A stretch of DNA of 6,664 bases from UBA2862 sp045658005 (GCA_045658005.1 JAZOUD010000013.1:1-6664); one strand, 5' to 3'; counted from the first letter of the stretch, positions 1 to 6,233 are shown. A program made the numbers and translations. Notes: generated from the letters alone by a model not told the origin.

Positions 1-150
1 CAGCGAAAGCCGTGATGCGGATTTTTCGTTCTGGCAAGGAAAGACCCCGCAGGCTTGCTGGCGGCAAGTCAAGGGGGCTTGACGCAGCCAGGGCGGAAAA
101 GATGCTCACGGAATCGCTGGGCTAAACTGAGAGGAGTATAAAACCCGTAT
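1..150. other. Left-edge stretch without a convincing gene
   Basis: No gene could be assigned here. A plus-strand frame is open from the window edge to a TAA at 123-125 (about 40 codons), but its product is basic, low in complexity and not recognised. GTCAAG at 68-73 and CTTGAC at 78-83 form a perfect 6-bp stem around a GGGG loop, and CTTGC/GCAAG just before it (about 54-68) could form a second small stem. The stretch may be structured intergenic DNA or the tail of an unseen gene. Confidence 0.3.
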
Positions 151-190
151 GCGAAAGGCCCATGCCGTTTGACCGGCATGGGCCTTTCGC
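151..190 (-). terminator. Long hairpin after the galactan operon, probable terminator
   Basis: The arms 151-167 and 174-190 are perfect 17-bp reverse complements around a 6-nt loop. The hairpin begins 3 nt past the stop codon of the glycosyltransferase gene, where an operon terminator is expected. On the minus strand no immediate U-run follows the stem. There are three Us inside the 3' arm (CCUUUCGC) and a UUUU about 7 nt beyond it. It may therefore be a strong but non-canonical intrinsic terminator, or a 3' stabilising hairpin. Near symmetry means it could act in both directions. Confidence 0.6.
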
Positions 191-193
191 TTA

Positions 194-2104
194 TCACTTC
201 AACCCCAAATACCCGTCCCAAAACGCCCTCGACGTCAGCGTCGGCATGGCCTGGCGCCAGGCCTCGCAGGCCTTGGGGTACTTCGCCTTCATCAGCTTCA
301 CGGTCCGGCGGTAGCCCCGCAGCGTCTCCATCAGGCGCTTGCGGTTGTACTCGGTGACAAAGCCCCGGTGGCCGCCCACGTCGTAGTTCAGCACCCGCTT
401 TTTGCCGGCGAAGTCCTTCACGCCGTTCATCGCCGCGTCCACCACCGAGTCGCCCTTGCGGCGCAACAGGTGCCTGTTCAGCGTCAGCATGCGCAGGCGC
501 TTCTTTGACGGCTTTTCCATGCGCTGGCTCTTGATGTACTCGTTTTCATCGAAGCGCACGGGCAGCTCCTTCAGCGGCTGGAAGCGGTCGCCGATCTGCA
601 TGATCTCCTTGTGCAGCGCCTCGCCGTCGGTGTTGAGCAGGAACTCCGGGCCCTTGCAGAAGTCCTCCATGGCCTTGAAGGCCAGCTTGCAGTCGGAATA
701 GCGGTAGCGCCCGATGTTCACCTTCACCGAATACCGCAGCACCTCCCGGGCCTGCTTGAAGCCGAAGCCGGGCATGTGCAGCGCGTTGACGATCATCTCG
801 TTGCGGATCTCGTAGTACTGGGAGGAGGCGGAGAAGCGGTACTCGAAGGGCTCGTGCCACAGGCAGATGCCGCTCATGGCGATCATGTCGCTGCCGGTAC
901 GCAGGCCGAATTCCACGTCGTCGTAGCGGATGAAGATGGGCAGGGGGAGGTTGTCGTTGGAGATCTTCAAGGCCGGAATGCAGCTGTACCACCAGGCGTT
1001 GTAGTTGGCCATGTCCTCCTTCTCGTTGAACAGTATGTTCTCGATCCGGGTCAGGTCCAGCTTGGTCTTGTCGTTGTGCACGCAGAAGCCGTCCCACCAG
1101 CCGCCGCACTCGTGCTGCATGCTGCGGTTGTCCAGGCGCAGCATGGCCCCGGCCACGGTCTTGCCGAGGCATTCCGGCTTCAAAAACTGCAATAGCCGGT
1201 AGGTGCGCACGAGGGCGTCGGTGTTGATCAGCACGTCGTCGTCCATCACCAGCACGTGGGTGAAGGGCCGCGCCGGCATCATATCCAGGATCTCGATCAT
1301 GCCCCGGGTGAAGCCCCCCGCGCCGCCCACGTTGCGGTTGGGGAAGATGTGCACGCGGTCGCTTTGCATGGCGTCCACGTCCAGCGTCTGGCCGTTGTCG
1401 GAGATGAAGATGTCCAGGTGCCCGTGCACCGGGTTTTTGAGGTTTTCGATGATGTCCCGGTTCATCATGGCCACGTTGCGCATGATGTAGCGCTCCCGAC
1501 GGAAGGTGCAGGTGTCGATGGCGATGTCCACCGGGTTCAGCGAAGCCTCGTCCACGTCGGTGACGTAGCCGCCGCCGTAGAACACGTTGTCCGCCCCCTC
1601 CAGCGCGTACAGCCGGAAGCACACGATGCCGCCCTCCAGGCCGCTGAGGGGAATGTCGAATTCAAAGGCCATCCGGTCCGAAGCCCGGCAGACCCGCTCG
1701 CAGAAGGCGTGCTCGAAGGGCTCGGTGTACATGGAATACATGTGCAGCACCGTGACCTGGAAGCTGCCCTTCAGCTCGATGCGCAGCTTCAAATTGTCCA
1801 GCCGGGTATACTTTTTCCACTTGCCCACGGAAAAGCAGTTGAAATAGGTATCGAAGCCCGCCCGCTGCCAGCTGGCCAGGTGCAGCGCCCGCGTCTCGGG
1901 GTCGTAGTAGGCCCGGCGCAGGGCGGCATTGTCGTAGTGAATGTCGGCCTTCCGGCGGAAAAAGCGCTCGTAGTGGGCCAGCTCGTCGGCCACCTTATCC
2001 TGCGGCGCGTCCACCGCGGCCCTGCTCTCGCCCTCCAGGCGGAAATACATCCCATAATCGGCGCACGTTTCATAGTTTGGAAACCGAAGCTCCTGCAAAA
2101 TCAC
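194..2104 (-). CDS. GlfT2-like galactofuranosyltransferase (GT2, GT-A fold)
   Basis: This is a predicted cytoplasmic glycosyltransferase of about 636 aa that extends a lipid-linked galactofuran chain using UDP-galactofuranose. Residues 1-190 look like the N-terminal beta-rich domain of GlfT2 enzymes. The GT-A core follows with NVGGAGG at 258-264, the metal-binding DDD at 288-290 after a VLVM strand, a WWYS segment near 371-374, the acidic pair in YDDVEFGLR at 395-396 (probable catalytic base), and WHEPF with the probable metal-binding histidine at 417. A YYEIRN motif follows, then a basic helical C-terminus. The length is close to mycobacterial GlfT2 (about 637 aa). The GTG at 2104 is preferred because AAAGGTGG lies 8 nt upstream. 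An upstream in-frame GTG at 2116 falls inside that ribosome binding site. The gene is last in the operon, 18 nt after the ATPase stop. The family is secure from motifs; the exact sugar and linkage are inferred. Confidence 0.88.
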   Translation of the reverse strand: MILQELRFPNYETCADYGMYFRLEGESRAAVDAPQDKVADELAHYERFFRRKADIHYDNAALRRAYYDPETRALHLASWQRAGFDTYFNCFSVGKWKKYTRLDNLKLRIELKGSFQVTVLHMYSMYTEPFEHAFCERVCRASDRMAFEFDIPLSGLEGGIVCFRLYALEGADNVFYGGGYVTDVDEASLNPVDIAIDTCTFRRERYIMRNVAMMNRDIIENLKNPVHGHLDIFISDNGQTLDVDAMQSDRVHIFPNRNVGGAGGFTRGMIEILDMMPARPFTHVLVMDDDVLINTDALVRTYRLLQFLKPECLGKTVAGAMLRLDNRSMQHECGGWWDGFCVHNDKTKLDLTRIENILFNEKEDMANYNAWWYSCIPALKISNDNLPLPIFIRYDDVEFGLRTGSDMIAMSGICLWHEPFEYRFSASSQYYEIRNEMIVNALHMPGFGFKQAREVLRYSVKVNIGRYRYSDCKLAFKAMEDFCKGPEFLLNTDGEALHKEIMQIGDRFQPLKELPVRFDENEYIKSQRMEKPSKKRLRMLTLNRHLLRRKGDSVVDAAMNGVKDFAGKKRVLNYDVGGHRGFVTEYNRKRLMETLRGYRRTVKLMKAKYPKACEAWRQAMPTLTSRAFWDGYLGLK

Positions 2105-2112
2105 AGCGCAAA

Positions 2113-2120
2113 CCACCTTT
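2113..2120 (-). promoter_or_regulatory. Ribosome binding site deciding the glycosyltransferase start
   Basis: On the minus strand AAAGGTGG precedes the GTG at 2104 by 8 nt. It overlaps the alternative GTG at 2116, which has no comparable site at proper spacing. This favours the shorter protein beginning M-ILQEL. Confidence 0.6.
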
Positions 2121-2122
2121 CA

Positions 2123-2863
2123 TCAGGCCTGGGCCTTTTGCTCCAAATAGGTATCGCAAACCTCAGCGGAGGGGCCGTCCAGCATCACATTGCCATGGTC
2201 CAGCCATATCGCCCGGGGGCACAGCTCCTTCACCTGGTCGGTATTGTGGGAAACGAACAGCAGCGTCGTGCCGTCCGCCAGCATCTTCTCCATGCGGCGG
2301 TGGCACTTCTGGGCGAAGTTGAAGTCGCCCACGGACAGGATCTCGTCCACCACCAGTATGTCGGCCCTGACCTCGGTGGCGATGGCGAAGCCCAGCCGGG
2401 CGATCATGCCCGAGGAGAAGCTGCGGATCGGCGCGTCGAGGAAGTCCCACAGCTCGGCGAAATCCACGATCTTGTCGAAGTTCTTCTGCATTTCCCGCCG
2501 GTTGTGGCCCAGCAGTGCGCCGTTGAGGAAGATGTTCTCCCGGGCCGTCAGGTCCACGTCGAAGCCCGCGCCCAGCTCGATCAGCGGCGCGATGGTGCCG
2601 TTCACCGCCACGTCGCCGCCGGTGGGGTCCATCACCCCGGCGATCAGCTTCAGCATCGTGCTCTTGCCGCTGCCGTTCACGCCGATCAGCGCCACGGCCT
2701 CGCCCCTCTGTATGGAGAAGCTGACGTGGTCCAGCGCCCTGAACTCGGTATAGCGCAGCCTGCGCTGCACCAGCTTGACGAAGAATTCCTTCAACGTATC
2801 CGTCTTTTCGTTTTCCTTGCGGAAGCACATGGACACGTCCCGCACGTCTATGATCGGACTCAT
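2123..2863 (-). CDS. wzt: Polysaccharide ABC exporter ATP-binding protein (Wzt/TagH type)
   Basis: This 246-aa cytoplasmic ATPase powers export of an undecaprenyl-linked polysaccharide through the adjacent permease. Visible motifs are Walker A GVNGSGKST (61-69), the ELGAGF segment (96-101) typical of Wzt/TagH-type exporters, a signature reading SSGMIARL (150-157), Walker B ILVVDE (169-174) and the switch histidine H206 in FVSHN. The open frame runs upstream into the permease gene, but the ATG at 2863 is chosen because GGAG lies 8 nt before it and family homology begins there (MSPIIDVRDVS). The gene starts 17 nt after the permease stop. The protein ends shortly after the nucleotide-binding domain, so the C-terminal carbohydrate-binding domain of long Wzt proteins is absent. 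That suggests export without recognition of a terminal cap, as for Klebsiella D-galactan I or the mycobacterial galactan transporter. Confidence 0.93.
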   Translation of the reverse strand: MSPIIDVRDVSMCFRKENEKTDTLKEFFVKLVQRRLRYTEFRALDHVSFSIQRGEAVALIGVNGSGKSTMLKLIAGVMDPTGGDVAVNGTIAPLIELGAGFDVDLTARENIFLNGALLGHNRREMQKNFDKIVDFAELWDFLDAPIRSFSSGMIARLGFAIATEVRADILVVDEILSVGDFNFAQKCHRRMEKMLADGTTLLFVSHNTDQVKELCPRAIWLDHGNVMLDGPSAEVCDTYLEQKAQA

Positions 2864-2880
2864 GTTCCCGCTCCTGTCCG

Positions 2881-3663
2881 TCAGATATAGTAGATAAAGG
2901 TCTTCTGCAGCCGGCTGAACACCCAGGCGCCCAGGCCGAACACCAGCGCCGCCATCGCCGCGCCGGACAGCCACATGCCCACGCCGGGCACTCTGCCGTA
3001 CAGCAGCAGCTCGCGAAACAGCGTGATGAAAATGTACATCGGGTTCAGCCGGATCAGTTGGGCCACCTGGGGCGGCACCGCCTCGATGGGATAGAACACC
3101 GGCGTGGCGTACATCCACAGCATCGTCAGCACGCTGTACAGGTGGATCACGTCCCTGAAGCGCACGGCCAGCGACGAGACCAGCAGGCCCATGCCGCAGC
3201 AGAACACCAGCAGGTAGAGCATCGGCGCCCAGAACAGCAGCACCGTGAGATGGAATTGCACCCGTGTGAACACCATGACGATCAGTATCGCCACCAGGCT
3301 GAAGGACATCGTCACGAAGCAGGACAGCACCCGCGATATCGGAAAGACGTACTTGGGCACATAGATCTTCTTCAGCAGCGTCCCGTTGTCGATGATGGAA
3401 TACAGCGACATGTTCGTGGATTCGTTGAAGAAATTGAACATCGTCTGGCCGCAGATCAGGTACAGCGGATAGTTTTCGATCTCAAACCTGAACATGTAGG
3501 AGAACACGACCATCATGACCGCCATCATCATCAGCGGGTTCAACAGGCTCCAGAAATAGCCCAGCACGCTGCGCCGGTATTTCTTCCGCAGATCCCGCTT
3601 CACCAGCTCGCCGAACAGCGATATGAACTTGTCCGCCGTGTACTGTTCCCTTCTCGAAGCCAA
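2881..3663 (-). CDS. wzm: Polysaccharide ABC exporter permease (Wzm/TagG type, ABC-2)
   Basis: This predicted inner-membrane permease of about 260 aa forms the channel for a lipid-linked glycan with the neighbouring ATPase. Near the N-terminus the motif KRDLRKKYRRSVLGYFWSLLNP (residues 22-43) is the hallmark amphipathic/coupling region of this family. About six hydrophobic segments follow, roughly at 43-58, 63-80, 107-132, 140-166, 174-193 and 231-249. The conserved ATPVFYP (186-192) and LNPM (206-209) are also present. A TTG at 3663 is chosen because GGGAGGG ends 9 nt upstream and the 260-aa product has normal family length. An earlier in-frame TTG at 3708 would start inside the leader hairpin region and lacks a good site. 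The gene is first in its operon, behind its own promoter. Polysaccharide rather than teichoic acid export is inferred from the GlfT2-like gene downstream. Confidence 0.92.
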   Translation of the reverse strand: MASRREQYTADKFISLFGELVKRDLRKKYRRSVLGYFWSLLNPLMMMAVMMVVFSYMFRFEIENYPLYLICGQTMFNFFNESTNMSLYSIIDNGTLLKKIYVPKYVFPISRVLSCFVTMSFSLVAILIVMVFTRVQFHLTVLLFWAPMLYLLVFCCGMGLLVSSLAVRFRDVIHLYSVLTMLWMYATPVFYPIEAVPPQVAQLIRLNPMYIFITLFRELLLYGRVPGVGMWLSGAAMAALVFGLGAWVFSRLQKTFIYYI

Positions 3664-3672
3664 TTGCGCAAA

Positions 3673-3680
3673 CCCTCCCG
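3673..3680 (-). promoter_or_regulatory. Ribosome binding site deciding the permease TTG start
   Basis: The minus-strand sequence CGGGAGGG contains a strong Shine-Dalgarno core and ends 9 nt before the TTG at 3663. No ATG or GTG in the permease frame lies at suitable spacing, so a TTG start is the best reading. Confidence 0.6.
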
Positions 3681-3683
3681 AAA

Positions 3684-3701
3684 GCGGCCTGAACAGGCCG
3701 C
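3684..3701 (-). repeat. Perfect inverted repeat in the leader of the export operon
   Basis: GCGGCCTG and CAGGCCGC form a perfect 8-bp palindrome separated by 2 nt. In RNA this would be a very stable stem with a slightly opened loop. It lies between the inferred transcription start (about 3721) and the permease ribosome binding site (3673-3680), only 3 nt from the latter. It could be a dimeric operator in DNA, a 5' mRNA stabiliser, or a structure that tunes translation from the TTG start. The sequence does not decide between these. Confidence 0.55.
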
Positions 3702-3727
3702 AATGCAATCATGATAATCCAATTTGT

Positions 3728-3756
3728 ATTCTACATGAGAATGACAATCCGGTCAA
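3728..3756 (-). promoter_or_regulatory. Sigma-A-type promoter of the galactan export operon
   Basis: On the minus strand the -35 box TTGACC (3756-3751) and the -10 box TAGAAT (3733-3728) are separated by exactly 17 bp, each one mismatch from consensus. Transcription would start near 3721, giving a leader of about 58 nt that contains the perfect hairpin and the ribosome binding site. The position directly upstream of the first operon gene supports the call. Confidence 0.8.
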
Positions 3757-3813
3757 CTGCATTCCTCCAACTTTACCGTTAACTTATATTACGCACTGTT
3801 TTTTGTTCCCGGG

Positions 3814-3842
3814 TTGACTTCCCATAAATCCTATTATATAAT
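3814..3842 (+). promoter_or_regulatory. Sigma-A-type promoter of the DUF2007-like gene and probably rlmD
   Basis: The -35 box TTGACT (3814-3819) and a perfect TATAAT -10 box (3837-3842) are 17 bp apart. Transcription would start near 3849, leaving a leader of about 24 nt before the ATG at 3873. It diverges from the export-operon promoter. The two -35 boxes are 57 bp apart, with T-rich DNA between them. Confidence 0.85.
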
Positions 3843-3857
3843 GAACTCAAATACAGG

Positions 3858-3867
3858 AAGGCGGTGA
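3858..3867 (+). promoter_or_regulatory. Ribosome binding site deciding the small-protein start
   Basis: AAGGCGGTGA differs at one base from the extended anti-16S complement AAGGAGGTGA and ends 5 nt before the ATG at 3873. The in-frame GTG at 3864 lies within this site and is therefore unlikely to be the start. Confidence 0.65.
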
Positions 3868-3872
3868 ACCCC

Positions 3873-4088
3873 ATGCGAGGCAATCCATCGGCGCTGTGGC
3901 GCGTCATCTATATCGCGCGGAGCGCGCAGCAGGCGGAGCAGATCGAAGGCCTGTTGCGCGAAGCCGGCTTTCTGGTGGACTGGAATAAGCCCGACGCCAT
4001 CGACAGCCACAGGGAGGATATCGAGATCCGGGCGCTGGAATCGGAGGCCGGGGAGGCCCGCCAGTACCTGATGGAACAGGGTTTTTAG
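3873..4088 (+). CDS. Small DUF2007-like protein of unknown role
   Basis: This is a 71-aa soluble protein with no signal peptide or membrane segment. Its core begins WRVIYIARSAQQAEQIEGLL, then a glycine turn and FLVDW, and ends with an acidic stretch containing ALESEAGEARQYL. The pattern (beta strand, helix, beta strand, then a final ES-E helix) resembles the small ferredoxin-like DUF2007 proteins. Clostridial relatives, from memory, read W-KVVYIA then an A-E-ML-LL helix and end in LVPESEVEEA; some have been labelled glutamate decarboxylase, which this length cannot support. It is the first gene after a strong promoter and lies 141 nt before rlmD in the same orientation. Family assignment is from pattern memory only, and the function is unknown. 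Confidence 0.72.
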   Translation: MRGNPSALWRVIYIARSAQQAEQIEGLLREAGFLVDWNKPDAIDSHREDIEIRALESEAGEARQYLMEQGF

Positions 4089-4096
4089 AGAGGAAA

Positions 4097-4212
4097 GGCT
4101 GTCCCGGCAATCACACCGACGCTGTAGCGGCGGCGCCTGCGCCGCCACTTTGGCGGCCCGGAGGCCACCGCTGCATTCCCATGACATCTTATGTGTTTGG
4201 CCTGGGACAGCC
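4097..4212. repeat. GC-rich palindromic intergenic element with 9-bp terminal inverted repeats
   Basis: The outer ends GGCTGTCCC (4097-4105) and GGGACAGCC (4204-4212) are perfect inverted repeats. Inside, GGCGGCGC (4129-4136) and GCGCCGCC (4139-4146) form a perfect 8-bp stem. AGCGGCGGC (4127-4135) is also nearly complementary to GCCACCGCT (4164-4172), with one mismatch, so alternative folds exist. The element fills most of the gap between the small gene and rlmD. It could be a dispersed miniature inverted-repeat element, a terminator for the small gene, or a leader structure for rlmD. No obvious target-site duplication is seen. Confidence 0.5.
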
Positions 4213-4229
4213 CGACATGGAACGCATTG

Positions 4230-5567
4230 ATGAGACCAACCGAAACGATCGACATCACCGGCATCGGCTCCGAGCTGCAGGGGGTGGGCCGGCTGGCCGA
4301 CGGCCGCGCGGTGTTCGTGCCGGGGGCGATACCCGGCGAAAGGGTGACGGCGGTCGTCACCCAGGACAAGGGGCGCTTCTGTGAAGCGTCTCTTTGTGAT
4401 GTGCTCAAGCCGTCGGCGGACCGCGTCGTCCCCGCCTGCCTCCACGCCGGCGCATGCGGCGGCTGCCAGGCGCGGCACATCCTCTACCCGCGCACCCTCG
4501 AATTGAAGCGGCAGATCGTGCACGACGCGCTGACGCGCATCGGCGGCGTCGAAGCGCCAGAGGTGCGGCCCACGCTGGGGTGCGAAGCTCCGGACAGGGC
4601 CCGGAACAAGGCGGAATACCCCATCGCCCGGCAGGACGGCCACGCGGTCATCGGCGCGTTCGCCCGGGGCAGCCATCGGGTCAACCCGCTGACGGACTGC
4701 CTGCTCCAGCGGTCCCAGAGCGTCGAGGCGCTGCGCTGGTTCTCGGAGCACCTGGACGGGCTCGATTGCGCCGGGCACCTGAAGTACCTGGTGACCCGGG
4801 TGAACCGGGAGGGGGCGCTGATGCTCATACTCTGCGCCGACGCCCCGATCCTGCCGGAGGCGCGGCGCCTCTCCCCCGCCCTCGCCCAGGCGCTGCCGTC
4901 CCTTCGGTCGCTGTGGCTGTGCCAGCTGAACCGCCGCCCCGCCCACGCGCTGGACGGGCGCTGCACCCGCCTGTTCGGCGAGGAAGCGCTGCCGGACACG
5001 CTGATGGGCCTGGACTTCACGATCTCGCCCCAGTCCTTCTTCCAGGTCAACCCGGACCAGGCGGAGCGGCTGTACGCCGCCGCGCTGGAAGCCGCCGGCA
5101 TCGGCCCCGGCTGCGACAAGAACGTGCTGGACGCCTATTGCGGCGCGGGCACGATCACCCTCTGCGCGGCGCGGCATGCCCGCCGGGTCACCGGCATCGA
5201 GATCGTTCCCCCCGCCATCGCCGACGCGAAGCGCAACGCCGAGCGCAACGGCCTCGAAGCAAAGGCGGGGTTCCTCTGCGGCGACGCCGCCACAGAGATT
5301 CCCCGCTTGCTCAAAGGAGGCGAGCGCTTTGACGCCGCCATACTCGACCCGCCCCGCAAGGGGGCCGACGCCGCGCTGCTGGAGGCCGTCGCCGACGCCC
5401 GCATTCCCGCGCTGGCCTACGTCTCCTGCAACCCCGCCACCCTCGCCCGGGACGTGAAGCGCCTCGCCGCGAGGGGCTACCGCCTGGCGTGGGCGCAGCC
5501 CGTGGACATGTTCCCATGGACGGGACACGTAGAATCAGTTGTGAAACTCACTCGAGCTGGGTTGTGA
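4230..5567 (+). CDS. rlmD: 23S rRNA (uracil-C5)-methyltransferase, RlmD/RlmCD family
   Basis: This cytoplasmic SAM-dependent enzyme makes 5-methyluridine in 23S rRNA; the family also contains TrmA-like tRNA enzymes. At 445 aa it is of normal length. An N-terminal TRAM domain (about 5-50, TGIGSELQGVGRL) is followed by Fe-S cysteines C70, C76, C79 and C157. The family motif RNKAEYP is at about 125-131, and FFQVNPDQAERLY precedes the SAM domain. That domain carries LDAYCGAGT (300-308), DPPRKG (373-378) and the catalytic C400 in YVSCNP, with FPWTGHVES near the end. The ATG at 4230 is preferred over an upstream in-frame ATG at 4191 because TRAM homology starts there and GGA lies 8 nt before it. 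The ribosome binding site is weak. The last dozen codons (5529 onward) are much richer in A/T third positions than the rest. U1939 specificity is assumed rather than shown. Confidence 0.93.
   Translation: MRPTETIDITGIGSELQGVGRLADGRAVFVPGAIPGERVTAVVTQDKGRFCEASLCDVLKPSADRVVPACLHAGACGGCQARHILYPRTLELKRQIVHDALTRIGGVEAPEVRPTLGCEAPDRARNKAEYPIARQDGHAVIGAFARGSHRVNPLTDCLLQRSQSVEALRWFSEHLDGLDCAGHLKYLVTRVNREGALMLILCADAPILPEARRLSPALAQALPSLRSLWLCQLNRRPAHALDGRCTRLFGEEALPDTLMGLDFTISPQSFFQVNPDQAERLYAAALEAAGIGPGCDKNVLDAYCGAGTITLCAARHARRVTGIEIVPPAIADAKRNAERNGLEAKAGFLCGDAATEIPRLLKGGERFDAAILDPPRKGADAALLEAVADARIPALAYVSCNPATLARDVKRLAARGYRLAWAQPVDMFPWTGHVESVVKLTRAGL
5526..5567 (+). other. Possible recombination or attachment junction at the rlmD 3' end
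   Basis: Among the 12 sense codons after the histidine codon CAC (5526-5528), 8 end in A or T. Among the 13 codons ending at that CAC, only 2 do, and the 10 before those have none. The protein still ends normally in HVESVVKL, so the reading frame was preserved. Mobile elements that integrate at the 3' end of a conserved gene restore it in this way, and rum/rlmD genes are, from memory, a known target in streptococci. No integrase or repeated att copy is visible in the window. Confidence 0.35.
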
Positions 5568-5594
5568 ATACAGAATTACTGTTACCGAACAGAT

Positions 5595-5602
5595 GAGGTG
5601 AT
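5595..5602 (+). promoter_or_regulatory. Ribosome binding site deciding the first GNAT start
   Basis: GAGGTGAT lies just upstream of the ATG at 5607, with 6 nt between GAGGTG and the start. In-frame GTG (5598) and ATG (5601) fall within this site. A small perfect stem, CTGTT/AACAG (5579-5583 and 5588-5592), precedes it. Confidence 0.6.
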
Positions 5603-5606
5603 GAGT

Positions 5607-6011
5607 ATGAAATACAGTATTATTGACGGATCGGAAAAAATGAATGTTGATGAAGTCATCCGACTGTTCAGAATGACATATTGGGCGGATAAACGTCCGG
5701 CTGAGCAAATCGAAAAGTCTATGCAGAATTCGTCATGTTATGGTGTTCGTCTTGATGACGGCAAAAAGCTTGTCGGTTTTGCACGTGTTATCAGCGACTA
5801 TGCCACGACCTATTATCTGTGTGATGTGATTATTGATACGGACTATCAGCACAAGGGGCTGGGAACTGCGCTGGTGTCATATATAGAATCCCTGCCGGAA
5901 TATACTGGCCTTCGAGGGATTCTGATAACAAGAGACGCCCATGATCTGTATCGAAAATTCGGGTACGAAGTGCTGAACAGCCGTGTTATGGTCAAGGCGC
6001 TGAATTGCTGA
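5607..6011 (+). CDS. GNAT-family N-acetyltransferase
   Basis: This 134-aa single-domain acetyltransferase is predicted to transfer acetyl from acetyl-CoA to an amine of an unknown small molecule or protein. The N-terminal half (DEVIRLFRMTYWADKRP, then YGVRLDDGKKLVGFARVIS at about 45-63) gives the first helices and central strands. The acetyl-CoA motif QHKGLG is at 81-86 after the strand LCDVIIDTDY. The C-terminal LYRKFGYE (114-121) is the usual GNAT ending motif. Length is normal and no residue of the core is missing. It starts 39 nt after the rlmD stop with no separate promoter seen, so it may be co-transcribed. Its base composition and codon use are clearly more A/T-rich than rlmD, consistent with acquisition from another source. 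The substrate cannot be predicted. Confidence 0.9.
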   Translation: MKYSIIDGSEKMNVDEVIRLFRMTYWADKRPAEQIEKSMQNSSCYGVRLDDGKKLVGFARVISDYATTYYLCDVIIDTDYQHKGLGTALVSYIESLPEYTGLRGILITRDAHDLYRKFGYEVLNSRVMVKALNC

Positions 6012-6188
6012 AGGAAATATTTCAGCTTGTCGGCATGTTCCCGCGCATGTGCTTTCGTGGATATGTTCCTGACCGCATTTCTGCGAACAGGCGCGAAGGA
6101 TGATTATCTGTTTCCTTTACTCGTGCCACGTCGAGACTGTAGTTTTGCTGACAAGAAATACATAACGGTAGGGAAAAAGTCCAGTTAA
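6012..6188 (+). other. Gap between GNAT genes without a recognisable gene
   Basis: GCTGAA (6007-6012) and TTCAGC (6021-6026) make a weak stem across the end of the preceding gene, with no U-run, so terminator activity is doubtful. The frame directly after the GNAT stop stays open to a TAA at 6186-6188. An ATG at 6063 would give 41 residues ending in KKYITVGKKSS, but no ribosome binding site precedes it and the peptide is not recognised. The stretch may be a decayed gene or spacer. Confidence 0.4.
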
Positions 6189-6233
6189 TTGGCGAACGTT
6201 ATACTAACAGAGAATACAGTAAGAGATGATAAT

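Noticed and set aside
3..125. Open frame from the left edge as the tail of a gene
   Set aside because: It is only about 40 codons, with no recognisable motif. Hairpins in the same stretch make intergenic DNA equally likely.
133..173. Tiny plus-strand frame after GAGGAG with an ATG at about 149
   Set aside because: It gives only seven residues before a stop, and its bases are part of the 17-bp stem.
1256..2890. Long plus-strand open frame (544 codons) opposite the transferase and ATPase
   Set aside because: It spans two genes with clear motifs on the other strand, its product is rich in H, V and Q with no domain pattern, and such frames are common opposite GC-rich genes.
3834..5528. Minus-strand open frame (564 codons) across the small gene and rlmD
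   Set aside because: It covers two plus-strand genes with strong motifs and starts, runs over their promoter, and has low-complexity composition.
6063..6188. Possible 41-aa small gene between the first two GNAT loci
   Set aside because: No ribosome binding site lies before the ATG, the peptide is not recognised, and the length is within chance for this composition.
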